Of a stretch of 64,000 nucleotides of DNA, positions 51,825 to 59,041 are shown one piece after another (position 1 is the first letter of the stretch; each line of letters opens with the position of its first letter). Under the pieces are notes generated by a model. It saw only the letters and a program-made list of their open reading frames with translations, ran no database searches and was not told the DNA's origin. Source of the stretch: Planctomycetota bacterium (GTDB lineage Bacteria > Planctomycetota > UBA8742 > UBA2392); NCBI GenBank assembly GCA_020638635.1, contig JACKIE010000002.1, positions 1 through 64,000 on the forward strand. The letters are read 5' to 3'. The position numbers were made by a program, and so were the translations under genes.

Positions 51825-53870
51825 CTACAGCATCGCCGCGAAATCATCTTCGCTGATCACCTTCACTCCCAGCTCGTTGGCCTTCTTCAGCTTGCTGCCG
51901 GCCTTTTCGCCGGCCACCACGTAGCTGGTGTTCTTGCTGACGCTGCTGCTGGCCTTGCCGCCGCGTTCTCGCACCATCACCTCGGCGTCGTCGCGAGTGA
52001 ACTTCGTGAGCGCACCCGTGAACACGAAGGTCATGCCCGCAAACTTGCCTTCGCCCGCGGCCAGCTTCTTGACGGCCTGTGGCGTGACATGCTTCTGCAG
52101 GCGCTCGATCAGCTTGCGGTTGTGCTCGTCGTGCAGGAAGGCGAGCACCGACTGCGCGATAATCGGCCCGATGCCCTCGATCTCGTTCAACTGCTCCTCG
52201 CTGGTCGCCAGCAGGCCGTCGATGCTGCCGACCTCGTTGGCGATCAGCCCGGCCACGGTCTCGCCCACGTTGCGGATTCCGAGGCCGTAGATGAACTTGG
52301 CGAGGGTGGGGGACTTGGCTTTCTCGATTTCCGCCAGCAGGTTGTCGATTTTCTTTTCGCCCCAGCGTTCGAGCTCCAGCATCGCGTCGAGTTTGCCGTG
52401 CAGCTCAAACAGGTCGGCTGGGTCTTTCACCAAGCCCGCGTCCAGCAGTTGCTGCACGTTCTTTTCGGCCAGGCCCTCGATGTTCATGGCCGTGCGCGCC
52501 GTGAAGTGCACGATCGCGCCCAGCACCTGGGCCGGGCAGCCCAGGTGGTTGGGGCAGCGGATTACCACTTCGTCGTCCAGCTTCACCAGCTCACTGCCGC
52601 AGCGCGGGCAGGTCGTAGGGAAAGCAAACGGCTTGCCGCCCGCGGACTTCACCACCCGCAGCACCTGCGGGATCACGTCGCCGGCGCGGTGCACCATCAC
52701 GGTGTCGCCCGGCCGAATGCCCAGGCGCTCGATTTCGTCGGCGTTGTGCAGGCTGGCGTGGGTGACCGTGACGCCGCCGACCATCACGGGCGTCATCACG
52801 GCCACGGGCGTGATGGCGCCGGTGCGCCCGACCTGCACTTCGATATTCTCGCAGACGGTTTCCTTTTCCTCGGGCGGGAACTTCATGGCCAGCAGGTAGC
52901 GCGGGCTTTTGCTGCGCACGCCGAGCTCCGCCTGCTGGGTGAAGTCGTTTACCTTCACCACCATGCCGTCGATCTCGAAGGGCAGGCCGTGGCGCCGGTC
53001 GTGAAAGGTGCGGAACAGCTCAAGCACCGCCTGCTCGCCGTGCAGTGTCTTGACCTGTAAAGGGCTGCCTTCCAGCAGGTCCTTGCTGGTCAGAAAACCC
53101 CAGGCGCGCATGGCGTCGATCGCCGCGGACTGGCTTTTCAGCTTGGCGTCTTCCGGGTTCGCCACCTGGTACCACACGGCGCTCAGCGGCCGCGCGGAGG
53201 ACTTGCGGGCGTCAAGTTGGCGCAGGCTGCCGGATGCGGTGTTGCGCGGGTTGACGTAGGTTTTCGCGCCCTCCTGCTCGAGGCGTTCGTTCAGCTCGGC
53301 AAAGGCTTTTTTTTCGATGTACACCTCGCCGCGGATCTCGAGGCGCTTGGGGAACTTGCCCTTCAGTTTTACGGGCACGCTCTTGATGGTCTTCACGTTG
53401 GGTGTCACGTCTTCGCCGACTTTGCCGTCGCCGCGCGTGCTGGCGACTTTCAGCTTGCCGTCTTCGTACACCAACTCGCAGGACAGCCCGTCGTACTTGG
53501 GCTCGCAGATCAGCTCGACGTCGCCGATGTCGTCTGCCAGACGCTTCAGCCAGGCGCGCGCCTCCTCTTCGTTCATGGCGTTTTCGATGCTGAGCATCGG
53601 CACCCGGTGCTCGACCTTGGCCAGGTCTTCGCGCACGCCGGCGCCCACCTGACGAGTGGGGGAATCGGGCGTCTGCAGCTCCGGGTGCTCGGCCTCGAGC
53701 GCCTCCAGGTCGCGCATCAGGCGGTCATAGTCGGCGTCGCTGATCTCAGGCTCGGCCTTGGCGTAATACAGGTGATTGTGCCAGTTGATGGCCCGGCACA
53801 GCCAGGCGTGCTGGGCTTTCGGATCGGCCGCCTTGGGGCGCGCGCCGGGGCTTTTGGGTTGGTCGTTCAT
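51825..53870 (-). CDS. ligA: NAD-dependent DNA ligase
   Basis: 681 residues from the ATG at 53870; the frame is open to 53927. Domain Ia: HNHLYYAKAEPEISDADYDR. Adenylation domain: catalytic lysine in CEPKYDGLSCELVYEDG, then GDGKVGEDVT. OB fold: VGRTGAITPVAVMTPVMVGG. Zinc finger: CPRCGSELV followed by CPNHLGCPAQ. HhH domain: NIEGLAEKNVQQLLDAGLV and GIRNVGETVAGLI. BRCT: FAGMTFVFTGALTKFTRDDA. Complete and canonical. It joins Okazaki fragments using NAD+. Confidence 0.98.
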   Translation of the reverse strand: MNDQPKSPGARPKAADPKAQHAWLCRAINWHNHLYYAKAEPEISDADYDRLMRDLEALEAEHPELQTPDSPTRQVGAGVREDLAKVEHRVPMLSIENAMNEEEARAWLKRLADDIGDVELICEPKYDGLSCELVYEDGKLKVASTRGDGKVGEDVTPNVKTIKSVPVKLKGKFPKRLEIRGEVYIEKKAFAELNERLEQEGAKTYVNPRNTASGSLRQLDARKSSARPLSAVWYQVANPEDAKLKSQSAAIDAMRAWGFLTSKDLLEGSPLQVKTLHGEQAVLELFRTFHDRRHGLPFEIDGMVVKVNDFTQQAELGVRSKSPRYLLAMKFPPEEKETVCENIEVQVGRTGAITPVAVMTPVMVGGVTVTHASLHNADEIERLGIRPGDTVMVHRAGDVIPQVLRVVKSAGGKPFAFPTTCPRCGSELVKLDDEVVIRCPNHLGCPAQVLGAIVHFTARTAMNIEGLAEKNVQQLLDAGLVKDPADLFELHGKLDAMLELERWGEKKIDNLLAEIEKAKSPTLAKFIYGLGIRNVGETVAGLIANEVGSIDGLLATSEEQLNEIEGIGPIIAQSVLAFLHDEHNRKLIERLQKHVTPQAVKKLAAGEGKFAGMTFVFTGALTKFTRDDAEVMVRERGGKASSSVSKNTSYVVAGEKAGSKLKKANELGVKVISEDDFAAML

Positions 53871-54035
53871 GGCTTCGATTCTGGTTTCGGGCCGGCCAAG
53901 GTCAAAGTCTAACAGGGCGCGCGACACGGGACGGGCAACTTCTGCTAAAGGACCCGTAAGGCCGCCGCCGATACATCAGCACGGCCGGGCGCAAAGGGCG
54001 CCGCCGTGCAGACCGCCTATCAGGAGACAGCTCCA

Positions 54036-54293
54036 ATGTCCGAATCCACCATGGAACGCCGGCTTGACGAACGCCGCGGGCCCGTGCGCCGCGCCACCGA
54101 CATCAAGCGCGCGCTGCTTGAGGAAACCCTGCGTGAGCTTCCGCGCTACTTCGTCAGCTACGTCGACCCCAAGATGGGCGTCTACAGCTTCTACTACAAC
54201 AACCTGTACGACGCGCAGATGATGGTGGCGGAACTCAAGCGCCAGGGCATGGCCGAGGACTGCATCGCCATGTACGCGCGCCACGACGAGTAG
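54036..54293 (+). CDS. Hypothetical protein, 85 residues
   Basis: It starts MSESTMERRLDERRGPVRRA at the ATG 54036, with AGGAGA 8 nt upstream, preferred over a GTG at 54006. A basic, charged N-terminal third is followed by a compact alpha/beta part (LPRYFVSYVDPKMGVYSFYY, AQMMVAELKRQGMAEDCI). Not recognised. Its own terminator follows 18 bp after the stop, so it is a separate short transcription unit. Confidence 0.7.
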   Translation: MSESTMERRLDERRGPVRRATDIKRALLEETLRELPRYFVSYVDPKMGVYSFYYNNLYDAQMMVAELKRQGMAEDCIAMYARHDE

Positions 54294-54311
54294 GCACATC
54301 CCACTTATGGC

Positions 54312-54342
54312 ACGCCGGGCGAGCACGCCCGGCGTTTGTCAT
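54312..54342 (+). terminator. Terminator of the 85-residue protein gene
   Basis: A perfect 10-bp stem ACGCCGGGCG (54312-54321) with its complement (54326-54335), loop AGCA, followed by TTGTCATTT. It abuts the stop of the convergent CNNM gene and may act both ways. Confidence 0.82.
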
Positions 54343-55406
54343 TTGGCCGCGCGCGGCTGATCGCCGCGGCGCAGCCGGTCCTGGAAGCGCTCTTCCTGAA
54401 GCTTACGGGCCAGCTCGCGCATGTCGATTGCCGGGTCTGTTTCGTCCACGATCTCGACGCCCAGCATGGTTTCAACCACGTCTTCCAGTGTGATGACGCC
54501 GGCCGTTCCGCCGTACTCGTCTACCGCCAGCAACATGTGAGACTGCTGCTTCAGCAACTGCTCGAATGCCTCGGCCGCCGCTGCTGACGCGGGCACCGCC
54601 GCCAGCTTCCGGGCCATGGAGCCGAAAGTCTTGTCCAACTCGCCGTCGCGGATGGCGTCAAGAATCCACGAGCGGTGGATTACGCCCAACACGTCGTCGA
54701 TGTCGCCGTGCACGCTGACCGGCATGCGCGCGAAGCTGGCTTGCCGCTCGGAGTCGGCGAACTCACCCACGGTCTGATCCGCCGCCACGTGCTGCACCAC
54801 CGTGCGCGGCGTCATGATGTCCGAAACCCGCACCTGTCGCAGCGCCAGCAGGTTGCGGATCGCCCGCGCCTCGGCCTCGGTCAGGCTGCCGCCCGCCATG
54901 CCGATGTCCGCCACGGCGGCAACCTCTTCGCGCGTGACGCCCGGGCCGTGGGCCTTGCGCGACAACAGGCGGCTCAGCAGCTGCGCAGCGACCACCAGCG
55001 GGAACAGCAGGATGATCATCCCCTGCACGGTGACTGCCGTGAAACCCACCAGTTTCTGGGCGTGCAGGGTGCCGAGCGTCTTGGGCACGATCTCCGTCAG
55101 CAGCAGGATGGCGATCGTCAGCAGCCCGCTGGCGAGGCCCAGCCAGGCGCTGCCCCACAACTCGACCACCTGCGCGCCGACGCCGGCAGCGCCCACGGTG
55201 TGGGCGACCGTGTTGCTGCTGAGGATGGCTGCCAGGGGGCGATCGGGGTTGGCCTTCAGGCGCCGCATGCGGACAGCGCCCGCGTGGCCCTTCTCGACCA
55301 GTGCGTTGACGTAGCCGCTTGAAACGGAGAGCAGCGAAGCCTCAAGCAGGCTGCAGAGGAAAGAGATACCGAGGGACAGCGACAGGTAGAAGAGCAACAG
55401 CTCCAT
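54339..55406 (-). CDS. CNNM/CBS-domain membrane transporter (HlyC/CorC-like)
   Basis: 355 residues from the ATG at 55406 (MELLLFYLSLSLGISFLCSL); the open frame continues upstream to 55793 as antisense of other genes. The N-terminal ~190 residues form the CNNM membrane domain (LEASLLSVSSGYVNALVEKG, TIAILLLTEIVPKTLGTLHA). A CBS pair follows, with VSDIMTPRTVVQHVAADQTV and LAVDEYGGTAGVITLEDVVE. The C-terminal CorC_HlyC domain is missing, so this is a short form. These proteins are linked to Mg2+/Co2+ export. No partner gene is adjacent. Confidence 0.85.
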   Translation of the reverse strand: MELLLFYLSLSLGISFLCSLLEASLLSVSSGYVNALVEKGHAGAVRMRRLKANPDRPLAAILSSNTVAHTVGAAGVGAQVVELWGSAWLGLASGLLTIAILLLTEIVPKTLGTLHAQKLVGFTAVTVQGMIILLFPLVVAAQLLSRLLSRKAHGPGVTREEVAAVADIGMAGGSLTEAEARAIRNLLALRQVRVSDIMTPRTVVQHVAADQTVGEFADSERQASFARMPVSVHGDIDDVLGVIHRSWILDAIRDGELDKTFGSMARKLAAVPASAAAAEAFEQLLKQQSHMLLAVDEYGGTAGVITLEDVVETMLGVEIVDETDPAIDMRELARKLQEERFQDRLRRGDQPRAAK

Positions 55407-55493
55407 GCAGACAATGTAACGGTAAACGGGCCGGGGGTAATCCGGAACCGCCGCCCCATTGCGGCATTTCAGGGGCTCCGGTTTACTCGGACC

Positions 55494-55691
55494 ATGAGGG
55501 GGCGACTGGCAGCTTGGCTTGCGCCGGGGGCGGGGGCGGCTTTCCTGCTGCTGGCCGTGATTGCGGGCTGGAGCGTACCCGTGGCGCTGATCGGCGGCGC
55601 ATGCGCGATGCTGGCTGGCGCCGTGGCGGGGCTGCTGCTGAGGCTGCAGGACAAGGAAGAACAGACGAGTGAGCGACATCGAGAACAATGA
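55494..55691 (+). CDS. Small two-helix membrane protein
   Basis: 65 residues from an ATG at 55494. Two hydrophobic helices (AFLLLAVIAGWSVPVALIGG and GACAMLAGAVAGLLLRLQ) are followed by a charged tail (DKEEQTSERHREQ). It overlaps the next gene by 23 bp in another frame, so its translation would couple to it. No family recognised. A membrane anchor upstream of a partial sigma factor is suggestive of a regulatory pair, but that is inference. Confidence 0.55.
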   Translation: MRGRLAAWLAPGAGAAFLLLAVIAGWSVPVALIGGACAMLAGAVAGLLLRLQDKEEQTSERHREQ

Positions 55692-56046
55692 CGAAGGCCC
55701 GACGATCCGCGGCGCCACGCACACGGACAACGGCAAGGACCTGCGCAAGCTGTGGGACAAGTACCGCGCCGAGGGCGACGTGGAGTCTCGCAACGCCCTG
55801 ACCGAGTTCTACTTCGACATGGTGCGCGCCAACGCTGACAACATCGCCAAGATCCTGATCGAGGCCATTGAGGAGGGCGACCTCAGCCAGGCCGGCGCGT
55901 TGGCGTTCTTCGAGGCGCTGAACGAGTTCGACCCCGCGCAGCACAATAGCTTCGAAGAGTTCGGCAGCATCGCGATCCGCCGGGCGATTGTGGACGAGAT
56001 CCGCGCCTTGGTGGGGAGCGAAGAGACGCCGAAGGAGATGGGGTAG
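55669..56046 (+). CDS. Stand-alone sigma region 2 protein (FliA-like, no region 3 or 4)
   Basis: 125 residues from a GTG at 55669. Residues 23-112 align without gaps to residues 37-126 of the full sigma factor encoded 194 bp downstream: KLWDKYRAEGD to KLWNRFKHKG, RNALTEFYF to RNELIQHYL, DLSQAG to ELIQAG, EFDPAQHNSFEEF to GFDTERGVKFEVY and RAIVDEIR to GAILDDLR. The protein then ends (VGSEETPKEMG), so the -35-reading region 4 and region 3 are absent and no remnant of them follows in frame. The reading frame is intact, with normal base use. It may compete for core RNA polymerase or bind the sigma's regulator. Degenerate region 2.3-2.4 argues against it initiating alone. Confidence 0.75.
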   Translation: MSDIENNDEGPTIRGATHTDNGKDLRKLWDKYRAEGDVESRNALTEFYFDMVRANADNIAKILIEAIEEGDLSQAGALAFFEALNEFDPAQHNSFEEFGSIAIRRAIVDEIRALVGSEETPKEMG

Positions 56047-56075
56047 GGCCGGTTGCGTGGGACAGGGGGACGAGT

Positions 56076-56101
56076 GGGACAGGCTAAGCCTGTCCCCGTT
56101 C
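56076..56101. terminator. GGGACAGGC hairpin upstream of the sigma gene
   Basis: A perfect 9-bp stem GGGACAGGC (56076-56084) with GCCTGTCCC (56088-56096), 3-nt loop, then CGTTCATTT. It lies 30 bp after the stop of the region-2 protein and shares its stem with the rpsI terminator. GTGGGACAGG and CCTGTCCCAC words recur around it. It separates the small gene from the sigma promoter. Confidence 0.65.
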
Positions 56102-56171
56102 ATTTAACTCACGCGTCTCACCTGTCCCACCCGATCCAGCAATTCCCCAAAATAAAAACTTCCTAACTCGT

Positions 56172-56200
56172 TTGACGCTGGCCATTTGGCAGTGTATTTT
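56172..56200 (+). promoter_or_regulatory. Sigma-70-type promoter of the FliA-like sigma gene
   Basis: TTGACG (56172-56177), a 17-bp spacer and TATTTT (56195-56200) give a near-consensus vegetative promoter about 40 bp upstream of the ATG at 56240. The -10 box lies inside the left arm of the palindrome at 56192. Confidence 0.75.
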
Positions 56201-56218
56201 ATAAACCGTAAAATACAC
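56192..56218. promoter_or_regulatory. Perfect AT-rich palindrome (operator-like) over the sigma promoter
   Basis: Arms GTGTATTTTA (56192-56201) and TAAAATACAC (56209-56218) are exact inverted repeats with a 7-bp spacer, in otherwise GC-rich DNA. The site covers the -10 box and the expected transcription start, the usual place for a repressor. The binding protein is unknown. Confidence 0.8.
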
Positions 56219-56239
56219 CCCACCCAACTGGAGTCACCA

Positions 56240-57109
56240 ATGGCCGCCATCGCCCCGGAACCTACCCTCCCGCGCGTCCGCTTCTCCCGCGCATCTGCTT
56301 ACCTACCCAAGGCTTACGTCAACTTCGGCGCAGGAAAACCGGAGCGCGATGAAGTCGGTAAGCTCTGGAACCGCTTCAAGCACAAAGGTTGCGACGCCGC
56401 CCGCAACGAACTCATCCAGCACTACCTGCCGCTCGCACGCCTCACGGCCGAGCGCATGCATTCCAAGCTTCCCAGCCACGTTGAAGTCGATGAGCTGATC
56501 CAGGCAGGTGTCTTCGGCCTGATGGACGCCATCGACGGTTTCGATACAGAGCGCGGTGTGAAGTTCGAGGTTTACGCCAAGCAGCGCATCAGTGGCGCGA
56601 TTCTCGACGATCTGCGCAACCAGGACTTCGCGCCCCGCCTGGTGCGCACCCACAGCCACCGCCTCGACCGCGCCTACAAGGACGTCGAGGCCGACACCGG
56701 CAAGGTGCCCGAGGCGGCTGACGTGGCCGAGAAGCTTGGCATCAGCATGGAGGAGTACGACCGCTGGATGCGCGAAATCAACATGGCAAACATCGTCAGC
56801 CTCGACCGCGCCAGCAGCGAGTACGACGGCGAGGGCAAGGAAGTCCGCAAGGTGGACACCATTGAGGACGCAGACGCCGTGGCACCCACCAGCAACCTGG
56901 AGAAGCGCGAGCTGATCGAGCTCGCCACCCGGGGCCTGAGCCGCAAGGAAAAGCTGATCGTCATTCTTTACTACCTCGAAGAACTGACGATGAAGGAGAT
57001 CGGCCTGGTGCTCGACCTGTCTGAGTCGCGCGTGTGCCAGATCCATCACCGCATCATCTACCGCCTCAAGGAAGCCCTCGAACGCATGCGCGAGGATCTG
57101 CTGGGCTAA
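56240..57109 (+). CDS. FliA/SigB-type alternative sigma factor (sigma-70 family, group 3)
   Basis: 289 residues from the ATG at 56240, with GGAG 6 nt upstream. After a 36-residue leader (RVRFSRASAYLPKAYVNFG) come region 2 (KLWNRFKHKGCDAARNELIQ, DELIQAGVFGLMDAIDGF, VKFEVYAKQRISGAILDDLR), region 3 (KVPEAADVAEKLGISMEEY) and region 4 with helix-turn-helix LTMKEIGLVLDLSESRVCQI. Full set of regions, like FliA/WhiG/SigB. No flagellar genes are in the window, so a general-stress or developmental role is as likely as motility. Its promoter is covered by a palindrome and its region 2 has a stand-alone relative just upstream. Confidence 0.92.
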   Translation: MAAIAPEPTLPRVRFSRASAYLPKAYVNFGAGKPERDEVGKLWNRFKHKGCDAARNELIQHYLPLARLTAERMHSKLPSHVEVDELIQAGVFGLMDAIDGFDTERGVKFEVYAKQRISGAILDDLRNQDFAPRLVRTHSHRLDRAYKDVEADTGKVPEAADVAEKLGISMEEYDRWMREINMANIVSLDRASSEYDGEGKEVRKVDTIEDADAVAPTSNLEKRELIELATRGLSRKEKLIVILYYLEELTMKEIGLVLDLSESRVCQIHHRIIYRLKEALERMREDLLG

Positions 57110-57387
57110 AAAATCACTAGGTGACAGAAGGCACGCTGCACGCCAGGGCCCGGGGTCAAACCCGGGTTCTGTGCATTTGTCAGGCCTCCTTTCCCCTCTC
57201 TGAAATGCTGATGCAACACGAAGGAACGAAGGGGCGAACGGCTTGCGCTTCAATCCTCACGCTTACCAACTTAGTTTCGCCCTACGGTACATTTAGGGTC
57301 TCAGGGCCCGCGCGCTTCCACCGTTGCCAAGGCTTCGGTGGACGAGTACGCTTGCGGCTCCTGTTCCCGCCTCCTGCCTCCCGCCCA
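57110..57387. other. 278-bp convergent non-coding region with hairpins
   Basis: Between the sigma gene and the 140-residue protein gene. It contains a CCCGGG/CCCGGG hairpin near 57150-57172 with nested outer complementarity (GACA/TGTC and GCAC/GTGC pairs around it), and CCACCG (57318-57323) with CGGTGG (57336-57341) enclosing an inner GCC/GGC pair. The stretch 57240-57300 is less GC-rich than its neighbours. No convincing ORF and no match to tmRNA, RNase P, 6S or SRP RNA that I can recognise. Possible terminators or an unassigned small RNA. Confidence 0.45.
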
Positions 57388-57810
57388 CTATCCCGTCGGC
57401 TCGGACAGGCCGGACATCAGCTTCTCCAACCCTTCCATCATGCTCTGGGTGGATTTCATGGCGGCGTTAAGGCTGCGGTCGGTGCCGCCCCTGGGGTCCA
57501 GTTCCGGGTTGGTCCAGGCCAGGATGCGCGGCAGAGCCTTGGCCGCGTTGACGCCCAGCTTGAACAGCAGCAGCAGCGGGTGCGTGCTGCCGCGGGGGCG
57601 CTTGCGCGCGTCCGGCTCGGGTGTCACGTCACCGGGCTCTTCCTTAAGCACATTCGCCAGCAGCACCGGGTCTGTGTTCGCCACTGCCTGGCGGGCCAGG
57701 GCGAAGAACTCGCCAAGGAACGCCGCCGCCTCGTTCAGGATGCGCATCGCCTGCTGGTCATCGACGCCGGGTTCGATGCTGACTCCGGCCGCCTTGGTTG
57801 TGGTAGTCAT
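57388..57810 (-). CDS. Hypothetical protein, 140 residues
   Basis: Starts MTTTTKAAGVSIEPGVDDQQ. Mostly helical, with a hydrophobic stretch near the middle (HPLLLLFKLGVNAAKALPRI) and a Met/Ser-rich helical end (AAMKSTQSMMEGLEKLMSGL). No signal peptide. I do not recognise a family. It is divergent from the barrel gene at 57985. Confidence 0.65.
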   Translation of the reverse strand: MTTTTKAAGVSIEPGVDDQQAMRILNEAAAFLGEFFALARQAVANTDPVLLANVLKEEPGDVTPEPDARKRPRGSTHPLLLLFKLGVNAAKALPRILAWTNPELDPRGGTDRSLNAAMKSTQSMMEGLEKLMSGLSEPTG

Positions 57811-57984
57811 CGCTTTCTCCTTGAAGATTCCTGCGGCAGTGTAGCGGGGTCTGCGACACGGGCTGGCGCGGAGAAACGGGCGCTCCCCATTGCGCTAGCG
57901 GAATCTTTTCGCTAACTGTCTGTCCTTTCACTCGTTACAGTGGAAATGCTGACCCCGGCCAGCCCCTCTCGGACATCTGTTCTC

Positions 57985-58884
57985 ATGCACAAGTGGGTTT
58001 TTTCGACGGTAGTTGTTCTGGCGGCTGTGTTCCTTTGCGACGGCTTGCGGGCTGAAGACACGCTGCAGTTTCCGCGGATACGCCAGATGCAGGACCTGGT
58101 TCGGCGCGCTTCCGACAGCCGTTACAAGGACCAGAAGGGCCTGATGGGCCAGGACGCCTTCACGGCCGGATTCAGCGCGGGCTACATCAGCGATCATTAC
58201 TGGCGCGGATTCCGGCTGTTCGACGCGGACGTGCTGTGCCGCGGCGATGCGTACGTCAACATCTATGGTTTCGAAGCCAGCGTATGGGCGATGTGGGATC
58301 CCTCCAACGACCGCTATCGTCCGGTGCAGGCCGACTATCGCTTCCGCTACAAATTCGAGATCGAAGGCGCGCTGATTTCGGTGGGCTATACCTGGTATGA
58401 CTTCTCGGGCAGCGACGGCGACCTGGGCGCGCGCGACCAGGGCTTCGGGCGTAAGCCGCTGGAGCAATTCCCCGACGACAAGTTCCCCAGCAGTATCCAC
58501 GAGCTGCACATCATGCTGACGTATTTCACGTCGGTGCTGCAGGCTGAGGGCGCGAACCTGCGCTACACACTGAATTACTTCCAGCGTCTTGACGATGAAG
58601 GTTCGCGCTGGGAAAGCTCCATCAGCCTGTTCGTGGACAGTCCCACCTTCACGATTTTCGGCGATTACTTCGAGATTACCACGACCACCATCTACCAGCA
58701 TCGCTACCTGACCAACCGCTCCGAGTTCCAGGGGCAGATCAGCACGGCGCGGCTGGTGTACAACCTCGACAAGTACGGGTTGTTCCCGATGTTCTTCCAG
58801 CTTGAAGCGCACTACTACGTGGCGTTTGACGACGACTACGTGGACGGCTTCTACTTCGGCGGCAGCGTCAACTTCAGGTTCTAG
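57985..58884 (+). CDS. Probable outer-membrane beta-barrel protein
   Basis: 299 residues from the ATG at 57985, which places a signal peptide (HKWVFSTVVVLAAVFLCDGL) at the N terminus; the ATG at 57940 would add 15 residues before it. The body shows alternating aromatic strands (FSAGYISDHYWRGFRLFDAD, YRFRYKFEIEGALISVGYTW), and the last residues YFGGSVNFRF end in Phe, the barrel-assembly signature. No known porin family could be named. Confidence 0.72.
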   Translation: MHKWVFSTVVVLAAVFLCDGLRAEDTLQFPRIRQMQDLVRRASDSRYKDQKGLMGQDAFTAGFSAGYISDHYWRGFRLFDADVLCRGDAYVNIYGFEASVWAMWDPSNDRYRPVQADYRFRYKFEIEGALISVGYTWYDFSGSDGDLGARDQGFGRKPLEQFPDDKFPSSIHELHIMLTYFTSVLQAEGANLRYTLNYFQRLDDEGSRWESSISLFVDSPTFTIFGDYFEITTTTIYQHRYLTNRSEFQGQISTARLVYNLDKYGLFPMFFQLEAHYYVAFDDDYVDGFYFGGSVNFRF

Positions 58885-58965
58885 TTGGGTCCCGGGTATC
58901 GAGTCTTGTGGGTACAAGATATCGTACTGCCGGTGCCGCGGCGCGGATCGCCGGCACGCCCCACT

Positions 58966-59036
58966 CTTGTACGCCGTACTTTGTACTGACCCGACTCCCA
59001 ACCCGTTGACACCGGGGCGCTGACTCGGGACTCTGG
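58966..59036. repeat. Degenerate heptamer array before the AsmA-like gene
   Basis: About ten 7-bp steps fill most of the spacer. Three units ending in GTAC start at 58966, 58973 and 58980. Later units from ~59009 follow ACNCNGG (ACACCGG, ACTCGGG, ACTCTGG). The array stops about 5 bp before the ATG. More degenerate than the other arrays, so less certain. Confidence 0.5.
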
Positions 59037-59041
59037 ACGCA

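Noticed and set aside
57140..57180. Possible tRNA-like T arm (CCCGGGTTTGACCCCGGG, read on the minus strand)
   Set aside because: No acceptor, D or anticodon arms at the correct spacing could be found on either strand.
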